A DNA stretch of 64,000 nucleotides from Microtetraspora sp. NBRC 16547 (lineage in GTDB: Bacteria; Actinomycetota; Actinomycetes; Streptosporangiales; Streptosporangiaceae), in assembly GCF_030268965.1 (NCBI RefSeq), contig NZ_BSSE01000002.1:186001-250000 (forward strand), written 5' to 3'. This document shows, piece by piece, positions 52,658 to 61,614 of the stretch (within the stretch, counting starts at the first letter, position 1; every line of letters starts with the position of its first letter). A program made the translations under genes and the position numbers. Under the pieces are notes generated by a model. It was given only the letters and a program-made list of their open reading frames with translations. It had not been told where the DNA came from and did not search any database.

Positions 52658-53782
52658 TTGTTCTCCGATTCGCTTTCTGGTTCCATCGGCGGTTCCATCG
52701 ATCTTTCGCTTCTCGGCTGGAGCGACGAGCTCGCGCTTCCCGCCGGCACCGTTCCCGCCCGCGTCGCCAGGGTCGACAGGGGCGCCGCCGAGGTCATCGC
52801 GGCCGAGGGGCAGTTCCAGGCCCGCTACAGCGCCCGGGTCCGCCGGGCCGCGGCCGAGGATCCCGTCAGCCTGCCGTGCGTCGGCGACTGGGTCGCGCTC
52901 GTCCGCCTGCCCGAGGGCCGTTACGAACTGGACGCCGTGCTGCCCAGGACGTCGGCCTTCGTCCGCGGCGGGGTGAGCAGGGACTCGCGCGGCGGCCTTT
53001 CCGGTGACGGGCAGGGCCAGGTTCTCGCGGCCAACGTCGACATCGTGTTCGTGGCCGAGCCGTCCATGCATTCCACCGACTTCGCGGATCTTGGTCGGAT
53101 CGAGCGCCTGGTCGCGCTCGCCTGGGAGAGCGGCGGTCGGCCGGTCGTGCTCATCACCAAGGCCGACCTGTTCGAGCGCGGCCTCGGCGACCTGCTCGCC
53201 GACGTCGAGGCGGCGGCGCCCGGCGTGGACGTGCACGCCGTGTGCTCGATGACCGGCGAGGGCGTCGATCTGGTCCGGTCCTATCTCGAGGGTTCCAGGA
53301 CCGCGGTCATCCTCGGTCCGTCGGGCGCCGGGAAGTCCACCCTCGTCAACGCGCTCGCGGGGGAGGCGGTGATGGAAACCCAGCAGGTCCGCGCGGCCGA
53401 CGGCCGGGGCCGGCACACCACGGTCCATCGCGAGCTGATCCCGCTGCGCAGCGGTGGGCTGATCATCGACACGCCCGGCATCCGGCGGGTCGGCCTGTAC
53501 GGCATGAGCGAAGGCGTGGACCTGGTTTTCGCCGACATCGACGAGCTCGCGGAGAGCTGCCGCTTCGACGACTGCTCGCACGACGGCGAGCCCGGCTGTG
53601 CCGTACAGGCGGCGGTCGAGTCGGGCGAGTTGCCGGAGCGGCGGCTGGAGAGCTGGTTCAAGCTCCAGCGCGAGGCGGCCTGGATGGCACGGCGCAGCGA
53701 CTCGCGGCTCCAGAGCGAGGAGAGGCGCAAGTGGAAGATCAGGCACATGGAGATGCGCCGGTCGGGCCGGGCCCGACCGTGA
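52658..53782 (+). CDS. rsgA: Ribosome small-subunit GTPase RsgA
   Basis: A 374-residue circularly permuted GTPase that helps mature the 30S subunit. An N-terminal OB domain precedes the permuted G motifs TKAD (G4), GPSGAGKSTLVNAL (G1) and DTPGIRR (G3), and a C-terminal zinc knuckle CRFDDCSHDGEPGC. A TTG start at 52658 gives the normal length; no better start is in reach. Confidence 0.94.
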   Translation: MFSDSLSGSIGGSIDLSLLGWSDELALPAGTVPARVARVDRGAAEVIAAEGQFQARYSARVRRAAAEDPVSLPCVGDWVALVRLPEGRYELDAVLPRTSAFVRGGVSRDSRGGLSGDGQGQVLAANVDIVFVAEPSMHSTDFADLGRIERLVALAWESGGRPVVLITKADLFERGLGDLLADVEAAAPGVDVHAVCSMTGEGVDLVRSYLEGSRTAVILGPSGAGKSTLVNALAGEAVMETQQVRAADGRGRHTTVHRELIPLRSGGLIIDTPGIRRVGLYGMSEGVDLVFADIDELAESCRFDDCSHDGEPGCAVQAAVESGELPERRLESWFKLQREAAWMARRSDSRLQSEERRKWKIRHMEMRRSGRARP

Positions 53783-53923
53783 TCGCGGCCCGAGCATTAC
53801 GGGTGGTCCCGGTGTGATGGGGGCCAGAGCATGATCGCGGCCCGAGCGTGAGGGGTGGTCCGGGTGGGCGCGTCGGCCCGGGCCACCCCTACGACTCGGG
53901 GCGTCCCAGGTCGGAACAGCGAA

Positions 53924-53979
53924 ACCGCCGGGCGTTCCGCCCGCCGTGTTGGGGTCGGCGGGTGGAACGGCCCGGCGGT
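53924..53979 (-). terminator. Long imperfect hairpin after whiB
   Basis: ACCGCCGGGC (53924-53933) pairs with GCCCGGCGGT (53970-53979), and further matched blocks (TTCC/GGAA, CCCGCC/GGCGGG) lie inside. It sits 38 bases past the whiB stop. The remaining gap 53783-53923 holds a duplicated GATCGCGGCCCGAGC string and no gene. Confidence 0.75.
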
Positions 53980-54016
53980 CTCGTGTGACGCGTGTCGGGG
54001 GAGACGCTCAGATGGC

Positions 54017-54331
54017 TCAGGCGACAGCGCTGATGCCGGCGCTCGCGGCACGCCGCATCCGGCGGCGACGCTCGGAAGCGCGCTCGTCCTCGTTCAGCCC
54101 GCCCCAGGTGCCGTACTTCTCAGGACGGGAAAGGGCGTAGTCGAGGCACTCGGCACGTACGGGGCACTGCGCGCAGATGGCCTTGGCCTTGCGCTCGCGG
54201 ATGTCGCGCTCCGGCTGACGCTCTCCGTCGGGGCCGAAGAACAGCACAAGGTCCTCTCCCCGGCACGCGGCATCATCCTGCCAACCCCAACTGGGGCGCG
54301 GGCGGGCGAGCTGCCGACGTACCTGAGACAT
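54017..54331 (-). CDS. WhiB-family iron-sulfur transcription factor
   Basis: A 104-residue actinobacterial regulator. Four cysteines C23, C53, C56 and C62 (AACRGED, AICAQCPVRAECLDYAL) bind a [4Fe-4S] cluster; the turn GTWGGL and a basic tail (ERRRRMRRAA) follow for sigma-factor/DNA contact. Size and sequence are closest to the WblE/WhiB1 group. ATG 54331 has AAAGGTGG upstream. Confidence 0.95.
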   Translation of the reverse strand: MSQVRRQLARPRPSWGWQDDAACRGEDLVLFFGPDGERQPERDIRERKAKAICAQCPVRAECLDYALSRPEKYGTWGGLNEDERASERRRRMRRAASAGISAVA

Positions 54332-54446
54332 GAGAAACCACCTTTGGTGAGAGGTATTTCGGTGTTTATGCCGCATTTGGGCGCTTATGGCGTCCCTCGG
54401 TCCAACGCCGGGATCAGCCGTGGTGTTCCCAGCTCTTCGCAGAGCC

Positions 54447-55352
54447 TCAGGTCAGTGCCGGAGTGAGCTCGCTCAGCTCCGCCAACCTGTAGGTCGAGAT
54501 CTCTTCGGTGCAGGCCGTGCCGCACGGTGCCGCGAACACCGCAGGCTCGACCACGACCCGAAACCGCGACAGACCACCAGGCTTCGTGTGGTGCACGATG
54601 CACACGGTGGCGTCACCTTCCGACCGGGAGGATTCCACGGCCACCCCGCTGACCGAGAGCTCGCCCGTATGTGCACGGACGAAATGCTCGGCGGCTTGCA
54701 GTGGCTCAGGGATACCCGCGCGCCCCCGGTAACGGTCAAGGACGACCTCGTCGTTCCGGTACGCGTTTGCCGCCGCGATCGCAGCAGCCTGAGACATGCT
54801 GCCGTAGTAAAGCCCGTGTGGCAAGCATACGAGGTTAGCGGCGTATCGATCGCCGCCCACATGGGTGGTTTCCCACACATTGCCCGGGAGGTTCTCGTCG
54901 AGGAACCGCGCGAGCGGGAGCCCGAGACGCGCACAACAAGCGTTGCGCTTGGCGTGGGTGCACACCAGGAACACCGGCTCGTTCACCAGTATGCAGGACT
55001 CCGGAACCACTCCGTGCACGAGTGAGCCCAGGTCAAGATCGTCTGAGCTCTCGAACGAGCCCTCCGCGAGCCACGGGCGCGCTCCCGCCGACGAGGCGAC
55101 GAACACGTGCAGCGGGCCTCCCGGGGCCGGACGCCGACCGGGACGGCGGATCAGCTGCGGCCGCACGCCGAGCGAGGTGGCCCGGTCGATCAGGGCGTGC
55201 ACGTCGTCGGGAAGCCGGCACTCGTCGAGGTGCGCCGCCCAGGGGCCGGAATGCTCGATGAGCAGCCAAAACCGGGCGCCGACCGTCGCACTGGCGAGGA
55301 TCGGCGCCTCACCTGTGTGCAGTGCGGCGGGGTGCCCGCACCCATTGGCCAT
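54447..55352 (-). CDS. Sucrase/ferredoxin-like protein under iron control
   Basis: A 301-residue thioredoxin-like ferredoxin family protein. Ligand motifs are VCTHAKRNACCARLGLPLA and TTHVGGDRYAANLVCLPHG (C ... H ... C), with a C-terminal CGTACTEE. The family binds a [2Fe-2S] cluster in relatives; the sucrase name is historical. A near-perfect iron box lies 69 bases upstream, so it should be made when iron is short, perhaps to reduce ferric siderophores or replace an iron-rich protein. Confidence 0.88.
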   Translation of the reverse strand: MANGCGHPAALHTGEAPILASATVGARFWLLIEHSGPWAAHLDECRLPDDVHALIDRATSLGVRPQLIRRPGRRPAPGGPLHVFVASSAGARPWLAEGSFESSDDLDLGSLVHGVVPESCILVNEPVFLVCTHAKRNACCARLGLPLARFLDENLPGNVWETTHVGGDRYAANLVCLPHGLYYGSMSQAAAIAAANAYRNDEVVLDRYRGRAGIPEPLQAAEHFVRAHTGELSVSGVAVESSRSEGDATVCIVHHTKPGGLSRFRVVVEPAVFAAPCGTACTEEISTYRLAELSELTPALT

Positions 55353-55420
55353 GCCGGTCCGCCCTCCTTCTCGTTCTGTCGGGTCCTGGTGCCGGGAGAA
55401 CCGGGGTCCTGCCGACTGAA

Positions 55421-55439
55421 TTAGGTAAGACTAACCTTA
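55421..55439 (-). promoter_or_regulatory. IdeR/DmdR-type iron box
   Basis: TTAGGTAAGACTAACCTTA matches the 19-base iron box consensus TWAGGTWAGSCTWACCTWA at all but the central position. It lies upstream of the sucrase/ferredoxin-like gene, in an AT-rich island within GC-rich DNA. The gap 55440-55646 shows no gene. Confidence 0.87.
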
Positions 55440-55646
55440 TCGATCGGGCCTCGGGCCCAGGCGCGCGGGGGTCACAACTTACCCCTCCGTCTCGGGTCAA
55501 CCGGTGGGCGAGGAGATTCGCGTCACACTTCCGATCTCCCGCGCTCCAGCCATGTCCCGGCCGCGTCCCGGCCACGCGCCGATCACGTTCCGTCCGTACG
55601 CGGTGCCGTACGGGTGATGGGCGCGGTCGGTCGCGGGTCGGTACGG

Positions 55647-57230
55647 TCACCGGTCGAACGCGAGCGCCTCCTCGGCGGCGGGAAGGGCGGCGGCGCGGTC
55701 CTCGGGGATCAGGCCGATCCTCGTCCGCCGGTCGAGCAGGTCGCCGACGTCGAGCGCCCCCTCATGGCGCACCGCCCACACCAGCTCCGCGCGCGTGATC
55801 CCCGTCGCGACCGTCTCGGCCAGCGACGGATCCTGCCGCGCCAGGTCCTGTACGGCCCATGCCTCCCGGCCGTACCGCGCGACCAGCCGGGCGGGCGGCT
55901 CCTGAGAGGCCGGGGCTTCGGCGGGGCCCCGGCCCGCGCCGACGACCGGTCCGGCGCCCACCAGGGGCAGCCGGGCCGTACGGCTGCGCGGCGCGGTGGG
56001 GCAGGCGGCGTCGACCGCGTCCTCGGCCATCCGGCGGTAGGTCGTGAGCTTGCCGCCGACGACGGTGACGACACCGTCCCGCGACGTGACCACCGCGTGC
56101 CGCCGGGACAGGTCGGCCGTTCCGCTGGGGTTCCCCGACCCTCCAGCGCTCTCACCGTCCGCGGCGCCGCCGGCGCCACGCGTCCCTCCGGCGAGGAGCG
56201 GCCGCAGCCCGGCGAAGGCGCCGGCCACCTCCGCCCGCCGTACCGGCTCCCGCAGGACGGACCCCAGGATGTCCAGGAGGAACGCCACATCGCTCTCAGG
56301 GGCCTCGGGGACGTCAGGGAGGGGCCCGTCCACCGGCTCGTCCGTCAGGCCCACGTAGATCCGTCCGTCGGCCTGTGGGAGGACGAGCACGAAGCGGTTG
56401 CTCTCGCCCGGGATCGGGACGTGCAGCCCCGTCCGCAGGCCGTCGAGCGAGCCGGGACGGAGCACGAGATGGGTCCCGCGCGACGGGCGGAGCAGCACCG
56501 AGGGGGACAGCTGCCCGGCCCACACCCCGGCCGCGTTGATCACGGCCCTGGCCCGGATGCCGAACTCCGCACCGGTCAGCTCGTCCCGCACCTGGGCCCC
56601 GTCCCCGGCCAGCGACAGCGCGCGGCAGCGGGTGAGGATCCGGGCGCCGTGGGCGGCGGCCGTGCGGGCGATCGCGACCACCAGGCGCGCGTCGTCCACG
56701 ACCCGCCCGTCCCAGGACAGCAGCGCGCCGCGCAGGCCGCGGTCGTGCAGGGAGGGCGCCAGCGTGCGCGCCCGCTCCGCGGACAGCCGCGACGGGCCCG
56801 GAAGCAGGTGGCGCGGGGTCCCGGCGACGGCGCGCAGCCCGTCCCCGAGGCGGTAACCGGTCATCACGAGCCGGGCCTGCCCCGGCGAGACCGACGGGGT
56901 CAGCGGCAGCAGGTACGGCTGGGCCCGCACCAGATGGGGCGCGGTGTGCCGGAGCAGGACATCCCGCTCGACGGCGCTCTCGCGGGCCACCCCGACCTGT
57001 CCCTTGGCCAGGTAGCGCAGCCCGCCGTGGATCAGCTTGGAACTCCAGCGCGAGGTGCCGAAGGCCAGATCGTGGGCGTCGATCGCCGCGACGGACAGGC
57101 CGCGCGACGCCGCGTCGAGGGCCGCGCCCGCTCCTGTCGCCCCGAGGCCCACGACGAGCACGTCCACCACGGTGTCCCGGATCTCGGCGAGCTCACGGGC
57201 GCGCCGACCGGCGTTCAGGGAGGAGTCCAT
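55647..57230 (-). CDS. glpD: Glycerol-3-phosphate dehydrogenase (FAD-dependent)
   Basis: A 527-residue membrane-associated flavoenzyme that oxidises glycerol-3-phosphate to DHAP. FAD motif VLVVGLGATGAGAALDAASR at about residue 24, the family block GTSRWSSKLIHGGLRYL and VINAAGVWAG are intact. ATG 57230 is chosen by AGGGG close upstream and by the family N-terminus. It is divergent from an alkyl-DHAP-synthase-like enzyme that would use the product's acyl form. Confidence 0.94.
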   Translation of the reverse strand: MDSSLNAGRRARELAEIRDTVVDVLVVGLGATGAGAALDAASRGLSVAAIDAHDLAFGTSRWSSKLIHGGLRYLAKGQVGVARESAVERDVLLRHTAPHLVRAQPYLLPLTPSVSPGQARLVMTGYRLGDGLRAVAGTPRHLLPGPSRLSAERARTLAPSLHDRGLRGALLSWDGRVVDDARLVVAIARTAAAHGARILTRCRALSLAGDGAQVRDELTGAEFGIRARAVINAAGVWAGQLSPSVLLRPSRGTHLVLRPGSLDGLRTGLHVPIPGESNRFVLVLPQADGRIYVGLTDEPVDGPLPDVPEAPESDVAFLLDILGSVLREPVRRAEVAGAFAGLRPLLAGGTRGAGGAADGESAGGSGNPSGTADLSRRHAVVTSRDGVVTVVGGKLTTYRRMAEDAVDAACPTAPRSRTARLPLVGAGPVVGAGRGPAEAPASQEPPARLVARYGREAWAVQDLARQDPSLAETVATGITRAELVWAVRHEGALDVGDLLDRRTRIGLIPEDRAAALPAAEEALAFDR

Positions 57231-57253
57231 ATAAACCCCTAATTCCTCATCCA

Positions 57254-57267
57254 TTACTGTTGAGTAA
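57254..57267. promoter_or_regulatory. TTACT-gttg-AGTAA palindrome between glpD and the oxidase gene
   Basis: A perfect 5-4-5 inverted repeat in the 58-base gap between divergent genes, where the DNA is AT-rich. It could be a shared operator. I cannot assign the regulator. Confidence 0.5.
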
Positions 57268-57288
57268 CCTAGTCTCAGAGGTGACGTC

Positions 57289-58887
57289 GTGGAAACACCG
57301 CAGCTCCCCGCGGAGCCAATGCTCTGGTCTGGATGGGGAGATCCCGCCAAGGCCGCCGAACTGCCTTCGCCCGTACGACGCCTGCTCGCCGATCTGCTGG
57401 GCGTCCAAGCGCCCGCACTGCCCGCCGCGACGTTCGGCGAGGTGCGGCTGCCCGCGCCGGCGCTGTCCCCGCTCGTGCTCAGCGCGCTGTCCTCGGCGGT
57501 GGGCGGCGAGCACGTGCGCCTCGACGACGACGCGCGGATCCGGCACACGCGCGGCAAGTCCACGCCCGATCTGCTGCGGATGCGCGCGGGTGACGGTTCC
57601 GACGCGCCGGACGCGGTCGTGCTGCCGGGCTCGCACGCCGAGGTGGCCGAGGCGCTGCGGGTGTGCGCCGAGCACCGCGTCGCGGTCGTGCCGTTCGGCG
57701 GCGGGACGTCCGTCGTGGGCGGTCTGATCGCCGCCCGCAAGGGGTTCGCCGGCGTCGTGGCGCTTGACACGGCGCGGCTCAACCGGCTGGTCTCGATCGA
57801 CACCGAGTCCATGGTCGCGGAGCTGGAGCCGGGACTGCGCGCCCCCCAGGCCGAGCAGCTGCTGGCGGCGCACGGCTTCACGTTGGGCCATTTCCCGCAG
57901 TCCTTCGAGTACGCGACGCTGGGCGGGTACGCGGCGGCCCGGTCGAGCGGCCAGGCGTCGGCGGGTTACGGCCGCTTCGACGACATGGTGGTCGGCATGA
58001 CGGTGGCGACGCCGCAGGGCACGCTCGACCTCGGCCGCGCGCCGAAGTCCGCCGCCGGGCCGGACCTGCGCCAGGTGATCCTCGGCTCCGAGGGCGCCTT
58101 CGGCGTGATCACCTCGCTGCGCCTCCGCGTACGGCCGGCGCCCGCCGTCCGCGTGTACGAGGGGTGGCGGTTCGCGACATTCTCCGCCGGAGCCGCCGCG
58201 CTGCGCAGGGTGGCGCAGGAGGGGCCGGCGCCGACGGTGCTGCGGCTGTCCGACGAGACCGAGACCATGGTGGGCCTGGCCCGGCCGGAGGAGCTCGGCG
58301 CGCTCGCCTCCGAGCCCGGGTGCCAGGTGATCGCCGGATACGAGGGCACGGCCGCCGACGTCGCGTACCGCCGGGAGCGCACCGCGGCGACGCTGTCGGA
58401 GATGGGCGGCGTCCCCCTCGGATCTGAGCCGGGGGAGAAGTGGGCGCACGGCCGGTACTCCGCGCCGTACCTGCGCGACTCCCTGCTCGCCGCCGGGGCC
58501 ACCGTGGAGACGCTGGAGACCGCCTGCTTCTGGTCCGGTGTCCCGCGCCTCTACGAGGCCGTACGGCAGGCGCTCACGGCCTCGCTGGGCTCTCCGCTGG
58601 TGATGTGCCACGTCTCGCACGTGTACGCCACGGGGGCCTCGCTGTACTTCACCGTGGTGACCGCGCAGTCGGACGACCCGGTCGGGCAGTGGGAGTCGGC
58701 CAAGCGCGCGGTCAACGACGCGATCGGCCTGGCCGGGGGGACCATCTCCCACCATCACGGTGTCGGGCGGGACCACCTCCAGGCGTACGCGCTGGAGATC
58801 GGGGACCTTGGCGTGTCCATGCTGCGCGGAGTGAAGGAGCGGCTCGACCCGGCCGGGATACTCAACCCGGGAGTGTTGATCCCATAG
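57289..58887 (+). CDS. FAD-binding oxidase, alkyl-DHAP synthase-like
   Basis: A 532-residue VAO-family flavoenzyme. The FAD-binding region contains VVPFGGGTSVVGGL and ILGSEGAFGVIT, and the C-terminal half includes CHVSHVYATGASLYFTVV and GTISHHHGVGRDH, as in alkyldihydroxyacetonephosphate synthases of ether-lipid synthesis. Bacterial members may instead oxidise hydroxy acids. GTG 57289 follows GAGGTGA. Sharing a divergent promoter with glpD supports a glycerol-lipid role. Confidence 0.88.
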   Translation: METPQLPAEPMLWSGWGDPAKAAELPSPVRRLLADLLGVQAPALPAATFGEVRLPAPALSPLVLSALSSAVGGEHVRLDDDARIRHTRGKSTPDLLRMRAGDGSDAPDAVVLPGSHAEVAEALRVCAEHRVAVVPFGGGTSVVGGLIAARKGFAGVVALDTARLNRLVSIDTESMVAELEPGLRAPQAEQLLAAHGFTLGHFPQSFEYATLGGYAAARSSGQASAGYGRFDDMVVGMTVATPQGTLDLGRAPKSAAGPDLRQVILGSEGAFGVITSLRLRVRPAPAVRVYEGWRFATFSAGAAALRRVAQEGPAPTVLRLSDETETMVGLARPEELGALASEPGCQVIAGYEGTAADVAYRRERTAATLSEMGGVPLGSEPGEKWAHGRYSAPYLRDSLLAAGATVETLETACFWSGVPRLYEAVRQALTASLGSPLVMCHVSHVYATGASLYFTVVTAQSDDPVGQWESAKRAVNDAIGLAGGTISHHHGVGRDHLQAYALEIGDLGVSMLRGVKERLDPAGILNPGVLIP

Positions 58888-58920
58888 CGCCGCCGGCCGT
58901 GATCGGGCAAAGATTGGGTC

Positions 58921-60507
58921 ATGGCCGATCATGTCGATGGGGATTCGCGCACGGCTCGGAGCGCGCGGCAGTCGTCACGCGCCTCCGAGGCCGGGGCGGG
59001 CTGGAACTGCCAGAAGATCGGCACGTTCCAGCGCCTGCGGCCGAATCGGACGACCTTCACCTGGCTGAGGCCCGGGACGCTCTGGCGCTCGCGCAACGAG
59101 ATCCTGGCGCAGCTGTTCGGCGACCCGTCCGGTGACGTCCGCCGCCGCTGGGTGGAGGCCCAGCGGGAACGCGGCGTTGACCCCGATTTCCGGATATTTC
59201 AGGACGTGGGGAAGGACTTCACGTTCCTGGTGCTCGGCGACACGGGGGAGGGCGACGCCTCGCAGTACGCCGTCGTACCCGGCCTGCTCAAGGCCGGTGA
59301 GGGCACCTCGTTCGCGGTCATCGCCAGCGACGTGATCTATCCCACCGGGTCTGGCAACGAGTACCGCGACAAGTTCTTCCGCCCGTACAAGGACTATCAG
59401 GCGCCGATCTACGCGGTGCCGGGGAACCACGACTGGTACGACGGGCTCGGCGGTTTCATGCGGGTCTTCTGCGACGCCCAGCCCCTGGAAGCGCGGCGGC
59501 AGGGCTTCCGCCTCTCTCCGCGGGGGCTGCGCGGCCTGCTGTGGAAGAAGCCCGCGAAGATCGACGAGGCCGCGCTGGCCACGGCCCGCGAGATGCGCGC
59601 CGCGCCCGGACAGCAGGCGACCATGCCCGCGCCGTACTGGGTGCTCGACCTCGGGCGGCTCCTCCTCGTCGGCATCGACACCGGCATCCGCGGCGACATC
59701 GACCGCGAGCAGGGGGAGTGGCTGCGCCGGATCTCCACCGACCCCCGGCCGAAGATCCTGATCACCGGCAAGCCGATCTACGTGCGCAACGACTACTACC
59801 CCTGCGACATCGAGGGCGGGGGGACGGTGGACGAGATCGTCCGCGACCCGGCGCACAACTACGTGGCGGCGATCGGCGGCGACGTCCACAACTACCAGCG
59901 CTTCCCGGTCCGGGTCGGCGACCGGGTCATCCAGTACATCGTCTCGGGCGGCGGCGGCGCGTTCATGCACGCCACCCACACCATCCCGCGCGTGGACGTC
60001 GGCGGCGTCCACGAGGACGACTTCAAGTGCTATCCGCTGCGCGGCGACTCGCTGTCCTTCTACAGCCTGCTGTACAGCAGGCGGCTGCGCATGCGCCGGC
60101 TGTACCTCACCCCCGACCAGGGACTCGCGCTCATGTCGCGGCACATCGGAAACGTGCCGCCGCGCTCGATCGCCGCCGGTCCCGACGGGACGCCCCCCGC
60201 GCCCGGCGCCGCCGATGGAGGGGGGACGGCGCCCGTGCGGATCACCGCGAGGATGCGGTGGGCGGCACGGCTGCTCGGCGGCTGGCCGATGCCCTTCCAT
60301 CTGCCGGTGGGCCGAGTCTTCCACCGGTGGATCTCCGAGCTGTCCGACTGGGACACCCCGCCGTTCTTCAAGAGCTTCCTGCACCTGTCGGTCACCGGGG
60401 ACGTCCTGCGGATCCGGTGCCTCGCCGCGACCGGATGCCTCGCCCAGGAGATCGATCCCCCGCTGGAGGACGAGGTCGAGATCACCCTGACCGCGAACCC
60501 GTCCTGA
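58921..60507 (+). CDS. Calcineurin-like metallophosphoesterase
   Basis: A 528-residue soluble phosphoesterase. Metal-binding motifs are VLGDTGEGD (about residue 105), PGNHDWYDG (about 168) and IGGDVHNYQR. A long C-terminal extension of about 200 residues beyond the catalytic core is not recognised. No signal peptide. It follows the alkyl-DHAP-synthase-like gene by 33 bases and may be co-transcribed. Substrate unknown. Confidence 0.87.
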   Translation: MADHVDGDSRTARSARQSSRASEAGAGWNCQKIGTFQRLRPNRTTFTWLRPGTLWRSRNEILAQLFGDPSGDVRRRWVEAQRERGVDPDFRIFQDVGKDFTFLVLGDTGEGDASQYAVVPGLLKAGEGTSFAVIASDVIYPTGSGNEYRDKFFRPYKDYQAPIYAVPGNHDWYDGLGGFMRVFCDAQPLEARRQGFRLSPRGLRGLLWKKPAKIDEAALATAREMRAAPGQQATMPAPYWVLDLGRLLLVGIDTGIRGDIDREQGEWLRRISTDPRPKILITGKPIYVRNDYYPCDIEGGGTVDEIVRDPAHNYVAAIGGDVHNYQRFPVRVGDRVIQYIVSGGGGAFMHATHTIPRVDVGGVHEDDFKCYPLRGDSLSFYSLLYSRRLRMRRLYLTPDQGLALMSRHIGNVPPRSIAAGPDGTPPAPGAADGGGTAPVRITARMRWAARLLGGWPMPFHLPVGRVFHRWISELSDWDTPPFFKSFLHLSVTGDVLRIRCLAATGCLAQEIDPPLEDEVEITLTANPS

Positions 60508-60613
60508 GCCGCATAGTGCCCTGTTCACAAACGTTCATCGGGATCGAGGGAGCGAAGCGGGCTTCGCGAGGACCGCGGTTTCCTTCCGGCGTGACCCACC
60601 CGCCCAAGATTGG

Positions 60614-60636
60614 CCAGGCAGGGGCGGCGCGGCGGA
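60614..60636 (+). repeat. Left copy of a 23-base direct repeat flanking the TA cassette
   Basis: CCAGGCAGGG-G-CGGCGCGGCGGA. It matches 62103-62125 at 22 of 23 positions in the same orientation. The gap 60508-60721 holds no gene. Confidence 0.6.
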
Positions 60637-60721
60637 GGTTCGTGCACACCCCACCAATGGTCCGCGCCGGAAGTCCTTGAGGGTCAGGGGTGTCCCCAAG
60701 CTCGAACCTGGCGGTCGAGAA

Positions 60722-61168
60722 TCACACACCTTCTTCGACCGGAACGGGGTGACGGATGGCGAAGTCTGCCGATGCGAACTCCTGATCGTCGATGTCCAGT
60801 TTCCACTCATACCGCCTACCTACTCCCAAAGGGAGAGGTGCAACGTTCACTGCAAAGCTGCTGTGAATATCAGTCATCCGAACGAAATCATCGGCACCGA
60901 CGCTCACGTTGCCGAGTTCGCCTTGATACTCGACCGGGCGATCTTCCCCGTTCACTGGAGCCATCACGGACTTCCCGGCGTCGTCCACTAGCCGCAGCGC
61001 GAAGAAATGGGATGCAGACGCTTCTTCCCACGAGAAACGCAAAAACACAGCCACTGCCATCTGCGGCGCCGCAGAATCCGTTAGAGACCAGTCGGCGCCC
61101 AACATGTGCATCTTTCCTGTCACGTGGTCGCGTTGGGCTGAATCGCACAGCATGATGAAGGCCTTCAT
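60722..61168 (-). CDS. DUF6941-like protein, third gene of the TA cassette
   Basis: A 148-residue soluble, beta-rich protein beginning MKAFIMLCDSAQRDHVTGKM and ending in a PLGVGRRYEWKLDID block, like the DUF6941 family of unknown function. Its ATG overlaps the HTH antitoxin gene stop (ATGA), so it is translated with it. Composition is less GC-rich than the surrounding genes. It may be a chaperone, immunity or effector part of the cassette; none is proven. Confidence 0.75.
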   Translation of the reverse strand: MKAFIMLCDSAQRDHVTGKMHMLGADWSLTDSAAPQMAVAVFLRFSWEEASASHFFALRLVDDAGKSVMAPVNGEDRPVEYQGELGNVSVGADDFVRMTDIHSSFAVNVAPLPLGVGRRYEWKLDIDDQEFASADFAIRHPVPVEEGV

Positions 61169-61590
61169 GATGCGGTCACCTTCAACTCCACGAAGGCGCT
61201 CCGGGTGTGGACCGCAAGCCCGGCAGCGAATGTGGACTCCGTCAGGCCACTGGCTGAGACGACCATCGTGGGCGCTGAACGAGTCGTTGCGACAGTAGTC
61301 AAGGTCGAGCGGCGGACGATGTGATGCACGGATGCTCCGACCGCCAGTGCATAACGACGGATCGTTGACAGATGAGGATCGCCGCCCAGGCGTTCGAAGT
61401 CTGACACTGCCGGCTGGCTGCGGCCCATCCGCTCGGCAACCTGTGCTTGCGTGACCCCCTGGGCCTTTCGTAGCTCCACAAGACTCTCGATGAGTCGCGT
61501 GTCTCGCTCGATCGCCGCGTTCTCACGTTGGACGTCAGGGTCGTCTAGATCGATGCCGAGCAGCTCAGCAACCTGTGGATCTATCATCAT
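61165..61590 (-). CDS. XRE-type HTH antitoxin (HigA-like)
   Basis: A 141-residue protein with an XRE helix-turn-helix at about residues 45-80 (VTQAQVAERMGRSQPAVSDF). About 35 extra residues follow (beta-rich, ending SAFVELKVTAS), longer than minimal HigA. It lies 24 bases after the RelE/Gp49-like gene, the toxin-first order of HigBA systems. Confidence 0.87.
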   Translation of the reverse strand: MMIDPQVAELLGIDLDDPDVQRENAAIERDTRLIESLVELRKAQGVTQAQVAERMGRSQPAVSDFERLGGDPHLSTIRRYALAVGASVHHIVRRSTLTTVATTRSAPTMVVSASGLTESTFAAGLAVHTRSAFVELKVTAS

Positions 61591-61614
61591 CGACCTCCCT
61601 GTATCGGCTTCACC

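Noticed and set aside
60690-60720. A possible tRNA T-arm on the minus strand (CCAGG-TTCGAGC-TTGGG) near the TA cassette, which could be an attachment site.
   Set aside because: The stem does not pair properly at the required positions and no acceptor or anticodon arm is nearby.
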